Assembly: GCA_902490325.1 (NCBI GenBank)
Contig: CABUDJ010000020.1
Span: 1-29,110 of the forward strand
Direction of reading: 5' to 3'
DNA: 29,110 bases
From: an uncultured Collinsella sp.
GTDB taxonomy: Bacteria > Actinomycetota > Coriobacteriia > Coriobacteriales > Coriobacteriaceae
Shown here: in pieces, positions 7,601 through 14,258 of the stretch
How positions within the stretch are numbered: position 1 is the first letter of the stretch
How the letters are laid out: the number at the start of each line of letters is the position of its first letter
The notes under the pieces: model-generated
What the model saw: only the letters and a program-made list of their open reading frames with translations
Databases searched by the model: none
What the model was told of the DNA's origin: nothing
Translations under genes and position numbers: made by a program

Positions 7601-8260
7601 GTGAACAAGAGCAAGCGCATCGCCATCAGTCTGGTCGCGGGCGTGCTCGCTGCTCTGCTCTGCATGGTTTACGGCTCATCGATCCGCTCACAAGCCGAAC
7701 AGGTCCAGGCTGAGACCTTGGCCAAGTACGGTGGCGATCGCGTCGAGGTATGCGTCGCGGCGCGCGATATCGATGTGGGCGAGACCCTCGATGAGACCAA
7801 TGTCATAACCCAGGGGTGGCTGACGAGTCTGCTGCCGCGTGACGCGGCGACCGAGCTGCGCCAGGTGCGCGGCGACGTGACGACTTCGCGTATTCCCAAA
7901 AACGCCGTGATCTGCAATGTCTACACCAAGGTCGAGAGCCGCAAGCTCGAGGTGCCTAAGGGCAAGGTCGCCGTTTCGGTGGCGGTCGATGCCGAGCGCT
8001 CGGTCGGCGGTGCTACGGGCGTGGGCAGCTACGTGGATGTGTATGTGCAAAAAGACGGCGTGACCGATCGGCTGTGCGGCGCGTACGTGATCGATACCAG
8101 TGAGGATTCCGGTGCCACGCGCGAGGGCAAGATCGAATGGGTGACGCTGGCGGCTGACCCCGAAGACGTCAAGGAACTGCTGGGAGCCTCGGGCAAGGGA
8201 ACGGTCAGCTTGACGATTCCCGCCACGGCGCGCGGCAAAAAGAGCGGAGGCGACGAGTGA
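7601..8260 (+). CDS. cpaB: Flp pilus assembly protein CpaB (RcpC-like)
   Basis: A 219-residue protein that opens the Tad operon. A basic start (N-K-S-K-R) leads into one transmembrane helix (about residues 6-26). A SAF-like domain follows (V-E-V-C-V-A-A-R-D-I-D-V-G-E-T-L), typical of CpaB/RcpC, which supports pilus assembly at the envelope. A second beta-rich RcpC-type part covers residues 115-210. GTG 7601 has GAGGAG about 7 bases upstream, so it is preferred over ATG 7586. The stop TGA overlaps the next ATG by one base, implying translational coupling. Confidence 0.82.
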   Translation: MNKSKRIAISLVAGVLAALLCMVYGSSIRSQAEQVQAETLAKYGGDRVEVCVAARDIDVGETLDETNVITQGWLTSLLPRDAATELRQVRGDVTTSRIPKNAVICNVYTKVESRKLEVPKGKVAVSVAVDAERSVGGATGVGSYVDVYVQKDGVTDRLCGAYVIDTSEDSGATREGKIEWVTLAADPEDVKELLGASGKGTVSLTIPATARGKKSGGDE

Positions 8261-9933
8261 TGAAGGCGATCTGGCTTGCGTGCTGCGCGTGCGGCGATTA
8301 CGGGCTGTTGCAGCGGGAAGTCGAGGGCCGTGATGCGGGTGCACAGGTGCTTCGCATGGGTGACCTGGACGGGCTGGTTTCCATGGCGCGGGCGTTTCCG
8401 TCGCGCCGCGGGGCTGCCATCATCGCGGCGTCTCTGTTTGATACCGAAGATGTGCGCAAGACTGTTGCGCGCCTGACGGCCGAAGGCCGCGTGAGTCGCG
8501 TGGTCGTGTTGATAGAAGCGCTCGATCCGTCGGATATCGAGGGGCTGTTTCGCGCGGGGGCGACCGAGGTCATCGCTGCACACAGTATATGCGGCAACGG
8601 GCGCGCGGGCGAGGGAGCGGTTGATTCCGATCGGCGCATGACGATTGAGCCCGATGCTTTTGTTGATAGGGAACCCGGGGCGCCTCGCGCTACAAGAGGC
8701 CCGCGTGTTGATGATTATGGAAAAGCGGAAGCCGAGCATGGTCGGCGCCCCCGGAACCCCCTTGTATACGATGACGCTGGAGGGCCGGCGCAGCATGCTG
8801 GCGACTCCCCGGCAGTAGATATGGGATACGTGCACGGCGTGAATCTGGCGGATGAACTCGACGAAGTTGAGGGCCTTGCCGGGTGCGGCGAGTTGTCGCT
8901 GATGCAGCATGAGCAGATTGCGCAGAACGAGCCTGCCTCGCAGACCGAACAAGCAGCCATGCCGGCTTGGACGCAGCACGTGGTTGCGGCGGGGGTAACA
9001 AGTCGTAAAGGTTTCCAAACATCAGGTCCAGATTCACGCCGTCCCGCCCCGCCGCCTCCGATGCCGCCGGCGGACGCTACCGCTCCGCCGCATCGAGCTC
9101 CAGTCATCTGCGCTATTTCGGGTTCAGGCGGTTGCGGCAAGTCGACGATCGTTGCCACCATGGCACACACATCGTCGCTGTTGGGCTTGCGTGCCGCCGT
9201 GCTCGACCTGGACCTGATGTTTGGAAACCTTTACGACTTGTTAGGCGTCGATGCTCCGCGCGATATGGCGGCACTTATCGAGCCGTCGGCGGCGGGCACG
9301 CTCACCGAGCCGGATATCGTAGCCGCTTCGATGCGCGTGGCGCCGGGCGTTACGCTCTGGGGTCCCGTCGCGGCGCCCGAGCAAGCCGAGCTCATGGCAC
9401 GTCCGGTGGAGCTACTGCTTGATGTTCTGCGTCGCGAATCCGACGTGGTCTTTATCGATACTTCGGTCTTTTGGGGCGACGCCGTGGCGGCTGCGGTGGC
9501 GGCGAGCGACCGTTGCCTGGTCGTTGGCGATGCGGCGGTGTCGTCCGCGGCATCGGCATCGCGCGTCATTGAACTGGCAGGTCGAGTAGGTGTGCCGCGC
9601 ACGCGCATGAGCGCCGTGTTCAACCGGTTCGGTGCGCGCGGGGCAGACGAGGACGTCGCCATGCGCTTTGAGATTGCCTGTGCGTTAAGCTCCAAGATTC
9701 GTATCGCCGATGGCGGGCAGGATCTCGCCGCGCTCATGGCGTTTGGGCGCGCTGACGAGGCAGTGGGGCAGACCAGCGCTTTTGCGACTAGCGTGCGCGA
9801 GGCCACGCGCGAGATGCTCGTGGAACTGGGGTGCGCCGTCGGCCCTTGGAGCGATATGGTCGCCGACCGTGCAACGCGCGCCGAACGCCCGCGTATCCGC
9901 CTTCCCTGGTCGCGCGAGGGTGATCAGCGATGA
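8260..9933 (+). CDS. tadZ: TadZ/CpaE-like ATPase of the Tad pilus
   Basis: TadZ/CpaE proteins are ParA/MinD-like ATPases that place the Tad machine at the pole. The 557 residues comprise an N-terminal receiver-like part (1-130) with R-V-V-V-L-I-E-A, a long low-complexity linker (about 130-280) and a ParA-like domain. G-S-G-G-C-G-K-S-T (288-296) is the Walker A, L-D-L-D-L-M-F-G-N follows from about 317, and V-V-F-I-D-T (Walker B) comes later. ATG 8260 overlaps the cpaB stop, and the stop overlaps cpaF (ATGA). A perfect 36-bp inverted repeat lies inside the gene, in the linker and directly after Walker A. Inversion between the copies would introduce an early TAG. Confidence 0.82.
   Translation: MKAIWLACCACGDYGLLQREVEGRDAGAQVLRMGDLDGLVSMARAFPSRRGAAIIAASLFDTEDVRKTVARLTAEGRVSRVVVLIEALDPSDIEGLFRAGATEVIAAHSICGNGRAGEGAVDSDRRMTIEPDAFVDREPGAPRATRGPRVDDYGKAEAEHGRRPRNPLVYDDAGGPAQHAGDSPAVDMGYVHGVNLADELDEVEGLAGCGELSLMQHEQIAQNEPASQTEQAAMPAWTQHVVAAGVTSRKGFQTSGPDSRRPAPPPPMPPADATAPPHRAPVICAISGSGGCGKSTIVATMAHTSSLLGLRAAVLDLDLMFGNLYDLLGVDAPRDMAALIEPSAAGTLTEPDIVAASMRVAPGVTLWGPVAAPEQAELMARPVELLLDVLRRESDVVFIDTSVFWGDAVAAAVAASDRCLVVGDAAVSSAASASRVIELAGRVGVPRTRMSAVFNRFGARGADEDVAMRFEIACALSSKIRIADGGQDLAALMAFGRADEAVGQTSAFATSVREATREMLVELGCAVGPWSDMVADRATRAERPRIRLPWSREGDQR
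8996..9031 (+). repeat. Left arm of 36-bp inverted repeat in tadZ
   Basis: This 36-base stretch is the exact reverse complement of 9208-9243. It lies in frame in the linker of tadZ (codons near 246-258), and its minus strand encodes the same residues (L-D-L-M-F-G-N-L-Y-D-L-L) as the conserved motif at the right arm. The identity stops sharply at both ends. Confidence 0.9.
9208..9243 (-). repeat. Right arm of 36-bp inverted repeat in tadZ
   Basis: Exact reverse complement of 8996-9031. It encodes L-D-L-M-F-G-N-L-Y-D-L-L, a conserved segment of the ATPase domain, so this arm is probably the original. The 176 bases between the arms (9032-9207) contain the Walker A codons. Confidence 0.9.
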
Positions 9934-11258
9934 GCCTGCAAACGAGGATTAAGGCTGCCGGCGCTGCGGCGGCGGCAGCGCCTGTAGATGCGGGGCGTCG
10001 CCGCGCCGTGAAACGACGCACCAAGCGCGCCGTGATGGACCGCATGGGTTACGACGAAGTGGCGCGTATCAGCGCCTATATCGACCCGGCACTTGCCCGC
10101 TCGGAATTGCGTCCTGCGGTGGAGGCGGCGCTCAATGTTGAGGAGCCGACCGATCTCGCGACGCCCGAGCGCGAGACCATCATCGACGAGATTTTGGATG
10201 ACGTGGTGGGCTTGGGGCCGTTGCAGCCGCTCATCGAGGACGACACCGTTACCGAGATCATGATCAACGGCTGCCGCTCGGCTTTCTTTGAACGCGGCGG
10301 CGTCTTGTACCCCATCGAGCATGCGTTTGAGGATGATGAGCAGATCCGTGTGCTTATCGACCGCATTATCTCGCCACTTGGCCGCCGTATCGACGAGCGC
10401 AGCCCCATCGTCAACGCCCGCCTCAAAACGGGCTATCGCGTCAACGCGGTGATTCCGCCTGTGGCGATTGACGGACCGATTCTCACCATCCGAAAGTTCT
10501 CGGACCGTATCTGCTCGCTGGACGAGCTCGTGGGGTTGGGATCGCTGCCGCTTTGGTATGCGCAGCTGCTGTCGTGTGCGGTGTCGCTGCGACAGGACCT
10601 GGCGGTTGCGGGAGGCACGGGATCTGGTAAGACCACCCTGCTCAACGCGTTGTCATGTGAGATTTCCACCGGCGAGCGCATCGTGACGATCGAGGACTCT
10701 GCCGAGCTCAAGTTTGCGCATCATCCGCACGTGGTGCGCCTAGAGGCGCGCGAGGCTTCAATTGAGGGCGAGGGCGCGGTGACGATCCGCGACCTGGTGA
10801 CTAATGCCCTGCGCATGCGCCCCGACCGCATCGTGGTGGGCGAGGTGCGCGGTGCCGAGTGCTGCGACATGTTGCAGGCCATGAACACGGGCCACGACGG
10901 GTCGCTCACCACGCTTCATGCGGGTTCAGAACAGGAGACCGTGGTGCGTCTGACGTTGCTTGCACGTTATGGCATCGATCTGCCGAGCGAGCTCATCGAG
11001 GAGCAGATTGCCATGGCACTCGACGGTATCGTGATGTCCGAGCGCCACGCCGATGGCAGGCGCTTCGTCTCCTCGTATTCGGGGGTGCGACGCGCCGCAT
11101 CGGGCGGTGTAGAGCTCGAGCGCTATGTGACGTTCGATGCCGCCGAGCGCACCTGGACGCTTGACCGCGAGCCGCCGTTTATCGCAGAAGGCCTGCGGTC
11201 GGGGACGCTCACACAAGAGGAGGTGGACGAATGGAGATCACTGTGCCCCTCGTCGTAG
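9930..11258 (+). CDS. cpaF: Tad secretion ATPase CpaF/TadA
   Basis: A cytoplasmic hexameric ATPase of the type II/IV secretion family that drives Flp pilus extension (and retraction in related systems). It has 442 residues with an N-terminal all-alpha part (1-90), then N2 and RecA-like domains. G-G-T-G-S-G-K-T-T (228-236) is Walker A. The Asp box follows (V-T-I-E-D-S-A-E), then the Walker B region R-I-V-V-G-E-V-R-G-A-E (300-310). The His box M-N-T-G-H-D-G-S-L-T-T-L-H-A completes the signature. ATG 9930 overlaps the tadZ stop by 4 bases, and the end overlaps tadB by 28 bases. Confidence 0.95.
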   Translation: MSLQTRIKAAGAAAAAAPVDAGRRRAVKRRTKRAVMDRMGYDEVARISAYIDPALARSELRPAVEAALNVEEPTDLATPERETIIDEILDDVVGLGPLQPLIEDDTVTEIMINGCRSAFFERGGVLYPIEHAFEDDEQIRVLIDRIISPLGRRIDERSPIVNARLKTGYRVNAVIPPVAIDGPILTIRKFSDRICSLDELVGLGSLPLWYAQLLSCAVSLRQDLAVAGGTGSGKTTLLNALSCEISTGERIVTIEDSAELKFAHHPHVVRLEAREASIEGEGAVTIRDLVTNALRMRPDRIVVGEVRGAECCDMLQAMNTGHDGSLTTLHAGSEQETVVRLTLLARYGIDLPSELIEEQIAMALDGIVMSERHADGRRFVSSYSGVRRAASGGVELERYVTFDAAERTWTLDREPPFIAEGLRSGTLTQEEVDEWRSLCPSS

Positions 11259-12157
11259 GGGGCTTGGCAGGGCTTTCTGTCGCGACGGCGTGCGGGGCGG
11301 AACCTCGTGTGCCGCAGGTACCGCCGGCGGAGCTGGCACGTCAGGCGCTCGAGACGGTGGCAGAGAAGCTGCCGCGTGAGCTGGTGGAAAACGATCTGCT
11401 GAAAAAGATCGCCCGTTCGTGGGCATCGCTGGCTCCGGCGCATCGCCTTGGCCTCGTGATCGAAGATGCTTCGGGACGTTTGGCGTTTCTGCTGCTATCG
11501 AGCGGTGTCTGCTGCGTTTTACTAACGATGGTGTCGTTATCGCCCCTCGGATTTGCCTTGGGACTTGTTGCTCCGTTTGCCGTTGGTGCCGCTCGGGATG
11601 GCTTTGAGAGCCGGCGCGAGCAACACGATGCAGAAGAGGCAATGCCCGAGGCGTTTACCGCACTTTCCATGTCGCTTGTCTCGGGACATTCGCTGGCTCA
11701 GGGCATGCGCTTTGTGGGCGCTCATGCGCAAGAGCCAGTGCATACCGAGTTTTTGCGGGTGGCGGCGGCGATCGATTGCGGCATCTCGGCGACCGACGCG
11801 CTCGATGACTTGCTCGTGCGTATCGACGCCCCCGGTCTTTCGCTTGTGACCTTGGCGCTTAAGGTGTCTCAGCGCACCGGCGCTCCGCTTGCCGACTTAC
11901 TGTCCGAGGCGTCGAGCATGGTGGGGGAGCGCATTGAGCTCAAGCGCCGCCTGGATGTTAAGACGTCGCAGGCTCGCATGTCTGCGCATATGGTCGCGGC
12001 GATGCCGGCGGGCATGTGCGCGGTGTTGGCGCTGCTTTCGGCAGATTTTCGTCGCGGTCTTGCGACGCCTGCCGGCGCGGGCGCTGTGGTGCTGGGTCTT
12101 GCCCTCAACGCCGTTGCCCTGGTGGTTATCCGGCGCATTATGCGGGTGGAGCTATGA
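11231..12157 (+). CDS. tadB: Tad inner-membrane platform protein TadB
   Basis: A membrane platform protein (type II secretion F domain) that couples the CpaF motor to pilus assembly. It has 308 residues: a hydrophobic pair of helices in the middle (about residues 80-120), then the F domain with E-A-F-T-A-L-S-M-S-L-V-S-G-H-S-L. The Q-R-T-G-A-P-L-A-D-L-L motif follows, then two C-terminal transmembrane helices. ATG 11231 has AGGAGGTGG about 5 bases upstream. The end overlaps tadC (ATGA). Confidence 0.85.
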   Translation: MEITVPLVVGGLAGLSVATACGAEPRVPQVPPAELARQALETVAEKLPRELVENDLLKKIARSWASLAPAHRLGLVIEDASGRLAFLLLSSGVCCVLLTMVSLSPLGFALGLVAPFAVGAARDGFESRREQHDAEEAMPEAFTALSMSLVSGHSLAQGMRFVGAHAQEPVHTEFLRVAAAIDCGISATDALDDLLVRIDAPGLSLVTLALKVSQRTGAPLADLLSEASSMVGERIELKRRLDVKTSQARMSAHMVAAMPAGMCAVLALLSADFRRGLATPAGAGAVVLGLALNAVALVVIRRIMRVEL

Positions 12158-12795
12158 GCGCCCCGGTTGCAGTTGCGGCTTGCCTGTGCGCCCTGAGTGT
12201 ATTTGTCGCGACGGGTTTGGATCGGGCGGATGCACGCAAGATCGCAGGGGCCTGCAAGCGCGAGGCGGTGCTGGTCGCTGCCGCGGGTCGCTCGGTGGTC
12301 GATGCTCTGACCGCGCGAGTGAAGGGCGCGGTTGGAGCGGGCGGCCCGGCGCGAGTGTCGCTCGGCGAAGTGTCCGAGATGATCGATGTTGTGCGCTTGG
12401 GTCTTTCGGCCGGTCTTTCGTTTGATGCGGCGCTTGAGATTTTCTGCGCCAACCGCCGGTCAGTGCTGGCTCTTCGCCTTGAGCGCGCCTGCATGGCGTG
12501 GCAGGTGGGCGTGGGCACGCGTGAGGACGAGTTGTTGGCCGCCGCGCGCGACCTGGACGTGCGAGCGCTCGAGACCTTTGCCATCACGGTGGGGCAGGCG
12601 CTCGCCCTGGGTGCCCCACTTGCCGAGACGCTGGCCGCTCAAAGTCGCGAGATCCGTGCGGCTCATCGCGCCGCGGTCGAGCGCGAGATCGAGCGTGCAC
12701 CCGTCAAGCTGCTGATTCCCACCGGCACGCTCATCTTGCCGGCGTTGCTTCTGTCCATATTGGGCCCGCTGCTGGGAGCAGGCGGGATGATGTAG
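12154..12795 (+). CDS. tadC: Tad inner-membrane platform protein TadC
   Basis: The second platform protein of the TadB/TadC pair, 213 residues and short for the family. It carries an F domain (L-G-L-S-A-G-L-S-F-D-A-A-L-E-I-F and V-G-Q-A-L-A-L-G-A-P-L-A-E-T-L) and a C-terminal transmembrane helix (L-L-I-P-T-G-T-L-I-L-P-A-L-L-L-S-I-L). ATG 12154 overlaps the tadB stop. The longer frame from 12016 lies inside tadB and lacks a Shine-Dalgarno. Confidence 0.8.
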   Translation: MSAPVAVAACLCALSVFVATGLDRADARKIAGACKREAVLVAAAGRSVVDALTARVKGAVGAGGPARVSLGEVSEMIDVVRLGLSAGLSFDAALEIFCANRRSVLALRLERACMAWQVGVGTREDELLAAARDLDVRALETFAITVGQALALGAPLAETLAAQSREIRAAHRAAVEREIERAPVKLLIPTGTLILPALLLSILGPLLGAGGMM

Positions 12796-12805
12796 GGAGG
12801 AATAC

Positions 12806-13039
12806 ATGAACACGATGACTGACGCTGCTGGCAAGGTCCAGGGCTGGGCGTTTTGCCGGGCGGCACATGTTCGTCAGCGCGCCAAGGAACTATTGCAGGA
12901 GGAGAGTGCACAGGGTACCACCGAGTATGCCATCTTGGTCGGCGTGCTCGTGGTGATCGCGATTATCGCCATCGTCGCATTTAAGGGCAAGGTCCAAGAT
13001 CTATGGAACGCTATCAGCGAGGGCATCAACAGCCTGTAG
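12806..13039 (+). CDS. flp: Flp-type major pilin
   Basis: A small pilin subunit of 77 residues. A long basic leader is followed by S-A-Q-G-T-T-E-Y and the hydrophobic stretch A-I-L-V-G-V-L-V-V-I-A-I-I-A-I-V. In class III (Flp) prepilins Glu is at +5 of the mature protein, which places cleavage after Ala35 and before Gln36 (Glu40, Tyr41). The mature subunit would be about 42 residues. Shine-Dalgarno GGAGG lies 7 bases before the ATG. The leader of 35 residues is longer than usual. The gene sits directly after tadC and is the likely main fibre subunit. Confidence 0.9.
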   Translation: MNTMTDAAGKVQGWAFCRAAHVRQRAKELLQEESAQGTTEYAILVGVLVVIAIIAIVAFKGKVQDLWNAISEGINSL

Positions 13040-13566
13040 AGGGCGAGCGCCCCATCGGGGTGCTGCTGGTGTTTGCTTGCCTGACCGTGGCGATAGCGGC
13101 GGTGCTTTGGGGGCTTAACGCCGCGCGGCAGCAGCGTCCTGGGACCGCCTCCGATTTGGGCTCAGATTCGGCGGTGGCGTCTCAAAAAGATGAGATGCGA
13201 GATGCGGACGATTCGGATGTCGCTGTCACGGCGCAAACCTTTCTGCGGACGCTCGACAAGCGGTCTGGCACTGCGACGGATTCGCCTGAGGGCAACGCGA
13301 TTGCGGTCCGGCTTGCATGGTCCGAGGACCGACCGATGACCGAAGCGGCGGCGGATATGCTGCGTGCCTATCGCGAGGTACCCACGGCGCAACTTGCTCT
13401 GAGCGGCTATCTCGACATCAAGGGAAACGTGTGGGGCGCCATCGTGCGCGACGAACGCGGCTGGGTCGATATGGTGACAATTGCCGCGGATGCTGGCGAT
13501 GCTTCGTGTCGTCTGCGCGCCGTGCGCCTGAGCCCGCAGGCAACGGACTCAAAGGAGGGATCGTGA
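13003..13566 (+). CDS. Unknown one-TM protein of the Tad operon
   Basis: I do not recognise this 187-residue protein. It has a short polar start, one transmembrane helix (I-G-V-L-L-V-F-A-C-L-T-V-A-I-A-A-V-L-W-G), a polar Asp/Ser-rich spacer and a globular C-terminal part (about 70-187) that should face outside. The ATG at 13003 lies inside flp and overlaps it by 37 bases. A later GTG near 13060 is possible but would remove part of the helix. Its position between two pilin genes suggests a role in pilus assembly or anchoring. Confidence 0.6.
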   Translation: MERYQRGHQQPVEGERPIGVLLVFACLTVAIAAVLWGLNAARQQRPGTASDLGSDSAVASQKDEMRDADDSDVAVTAQTFLRTLDKRSGTATDSPEGNAIAVRLAWSEDRPMTEAAADMLRAYREVPTAQLALSGYLDIKGNVWGAIVRDERGWVDMVTIAADAGDASCRLRAVRLSPQATDSKEGS

Positions 13567-13567
13567 A

Positions 13568-13786
13568 ATGCATGATGTCCTGCGTGAGGAATCTGCCCAG
13601 GCGACGGTCGAATACGCCATCGTCACGGTGGCGCTGTTATCGATCGTGCTGGCGATCGCGGGACTTTGGCGTGCCGGCACCGATGGGCGCTTGGCGGCGC
13701 TGGTTGAGCGGGCGGCATCCCATGGCGTTGCCTCGACGTCGGTTATCGACGCCGCTGCGGCCGCTAAGGACATCGCGTTGTATTGA
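13568..13786 (+). CDS. Second Flp-like pilin
   Basis: A 72-residue protein starting M-H-D-V-L-R-E-E-S-A, then Q-A-T-V-E-Y and a hydrophobic helix (A-I-V-T-V-A-L-L-S-I-V-L-A-I-A-G-L). The site matches that of the main pilin (cleavage after Ala10, Glu at +5), but the leader is only 10 residues. Shine-Dalgarno GGAGGG is upstream. It is probably a minor pilin; its C-terminal half (S-T-S-V-I-D-A-A-A-A-A-K-D) differs from the major pilin. Confidence 0.8.
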   Translation: MHDVLREESAQATVEYAIVTVALLSIVLAIAGLWRAGTDGRLAALVERAASHGVASTSVIDAAAAAKDIALY

Positions 13787-14258
13787 TGCCGCGCGCGAGG
13801 ACCGGGCGCAGTCTACAGTCGAGGCCGCTTTTTTGCTGCCGACGTTTCTGACACTCATCCTTCTCGCGCTGCAACCGGTGTGCCTGCTCTATACGCGCGC
13901 GGTCATGGAGTCTGCCGCCGCCGAGACCGCGCGGCTCATGACCACGACGACGGCGGAGGACGACGATCTTAAGGAGTTCACCCGCCGCCGACTTGCCGCA
14001 GTGCCCAACGTTTCGATCTTTCATGCCGGCGGGCCGTTGTCGTGGGATATCGAGCTTGGCCGGGCCGGTGCGGGTGGCGTCTCGTCCGTGTCCGTTTCCG
14101 GCGAGGTCAAGCCGTTGCCTGTGATCGGTGCGTTTGCGCAGGCTATGGGTGGTACCGCCGAGGGCGGCTACGTTGAGCTCAAGGTCGATGTCTCGTATCA
14201 ATCGCGTCCCGAATGGCTGGAGGGAGATTATGATTCGTGGATTGCTGCATGGGATTAG
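13722..14258 (+). CDS. TadE-like minor pilin
   Basis: A protein of up to 178 residues with D-R-A-Q-S-T-V-E-A-A-F-L-L-P-T-F-L, the TadE-type start (cleavage between Ala and Gln, Glu at +5, then a helix). A globular extracytoplasmic part follows. The start is uncertain: no ATG or GTG lies just before the motif, and the nearest in-frame ATG (13722) sits inside the upstream pilin with a weak Shine-Dalgarno. That start gives an Arg-rich leader of about 30 residues. The coding region from about 13786 on is secure. It overlaps the next gene by 29 bases. Confidence 0.72.
   Translation: MALPRRRLSTPLRPLRTSRCIDAAREDRAQSTVEAAFLLPTFLTLILLALQPVCLLYTRAVMESAAAETARLMTTTTAEDDDLKEFTRRRLAAVPNVSIFHAGGPLSWDIELGRAGAGGVSSVSVSGEVKPLPVIGAFAQAMGGTAEGGYVELKVDVSYQSRPEWLEGDYDSWIAAWD

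Noticed and set aside
8996..9015. Resemblance to the conserved 3' end of 16S rRNA (AAGTCGTAA, AAGGT)
   Set aside because: The order and context differ and it lies in the coding frame; it is explained by the inverted repeat.
8690..9037. Minus-strand frame containing M-F-G-N-L-Y-D-L-L
   Set aside because: Not a second gene: the match to the ATPase motif comes from the inverted repeat arm, and the rest has no ATPase features.
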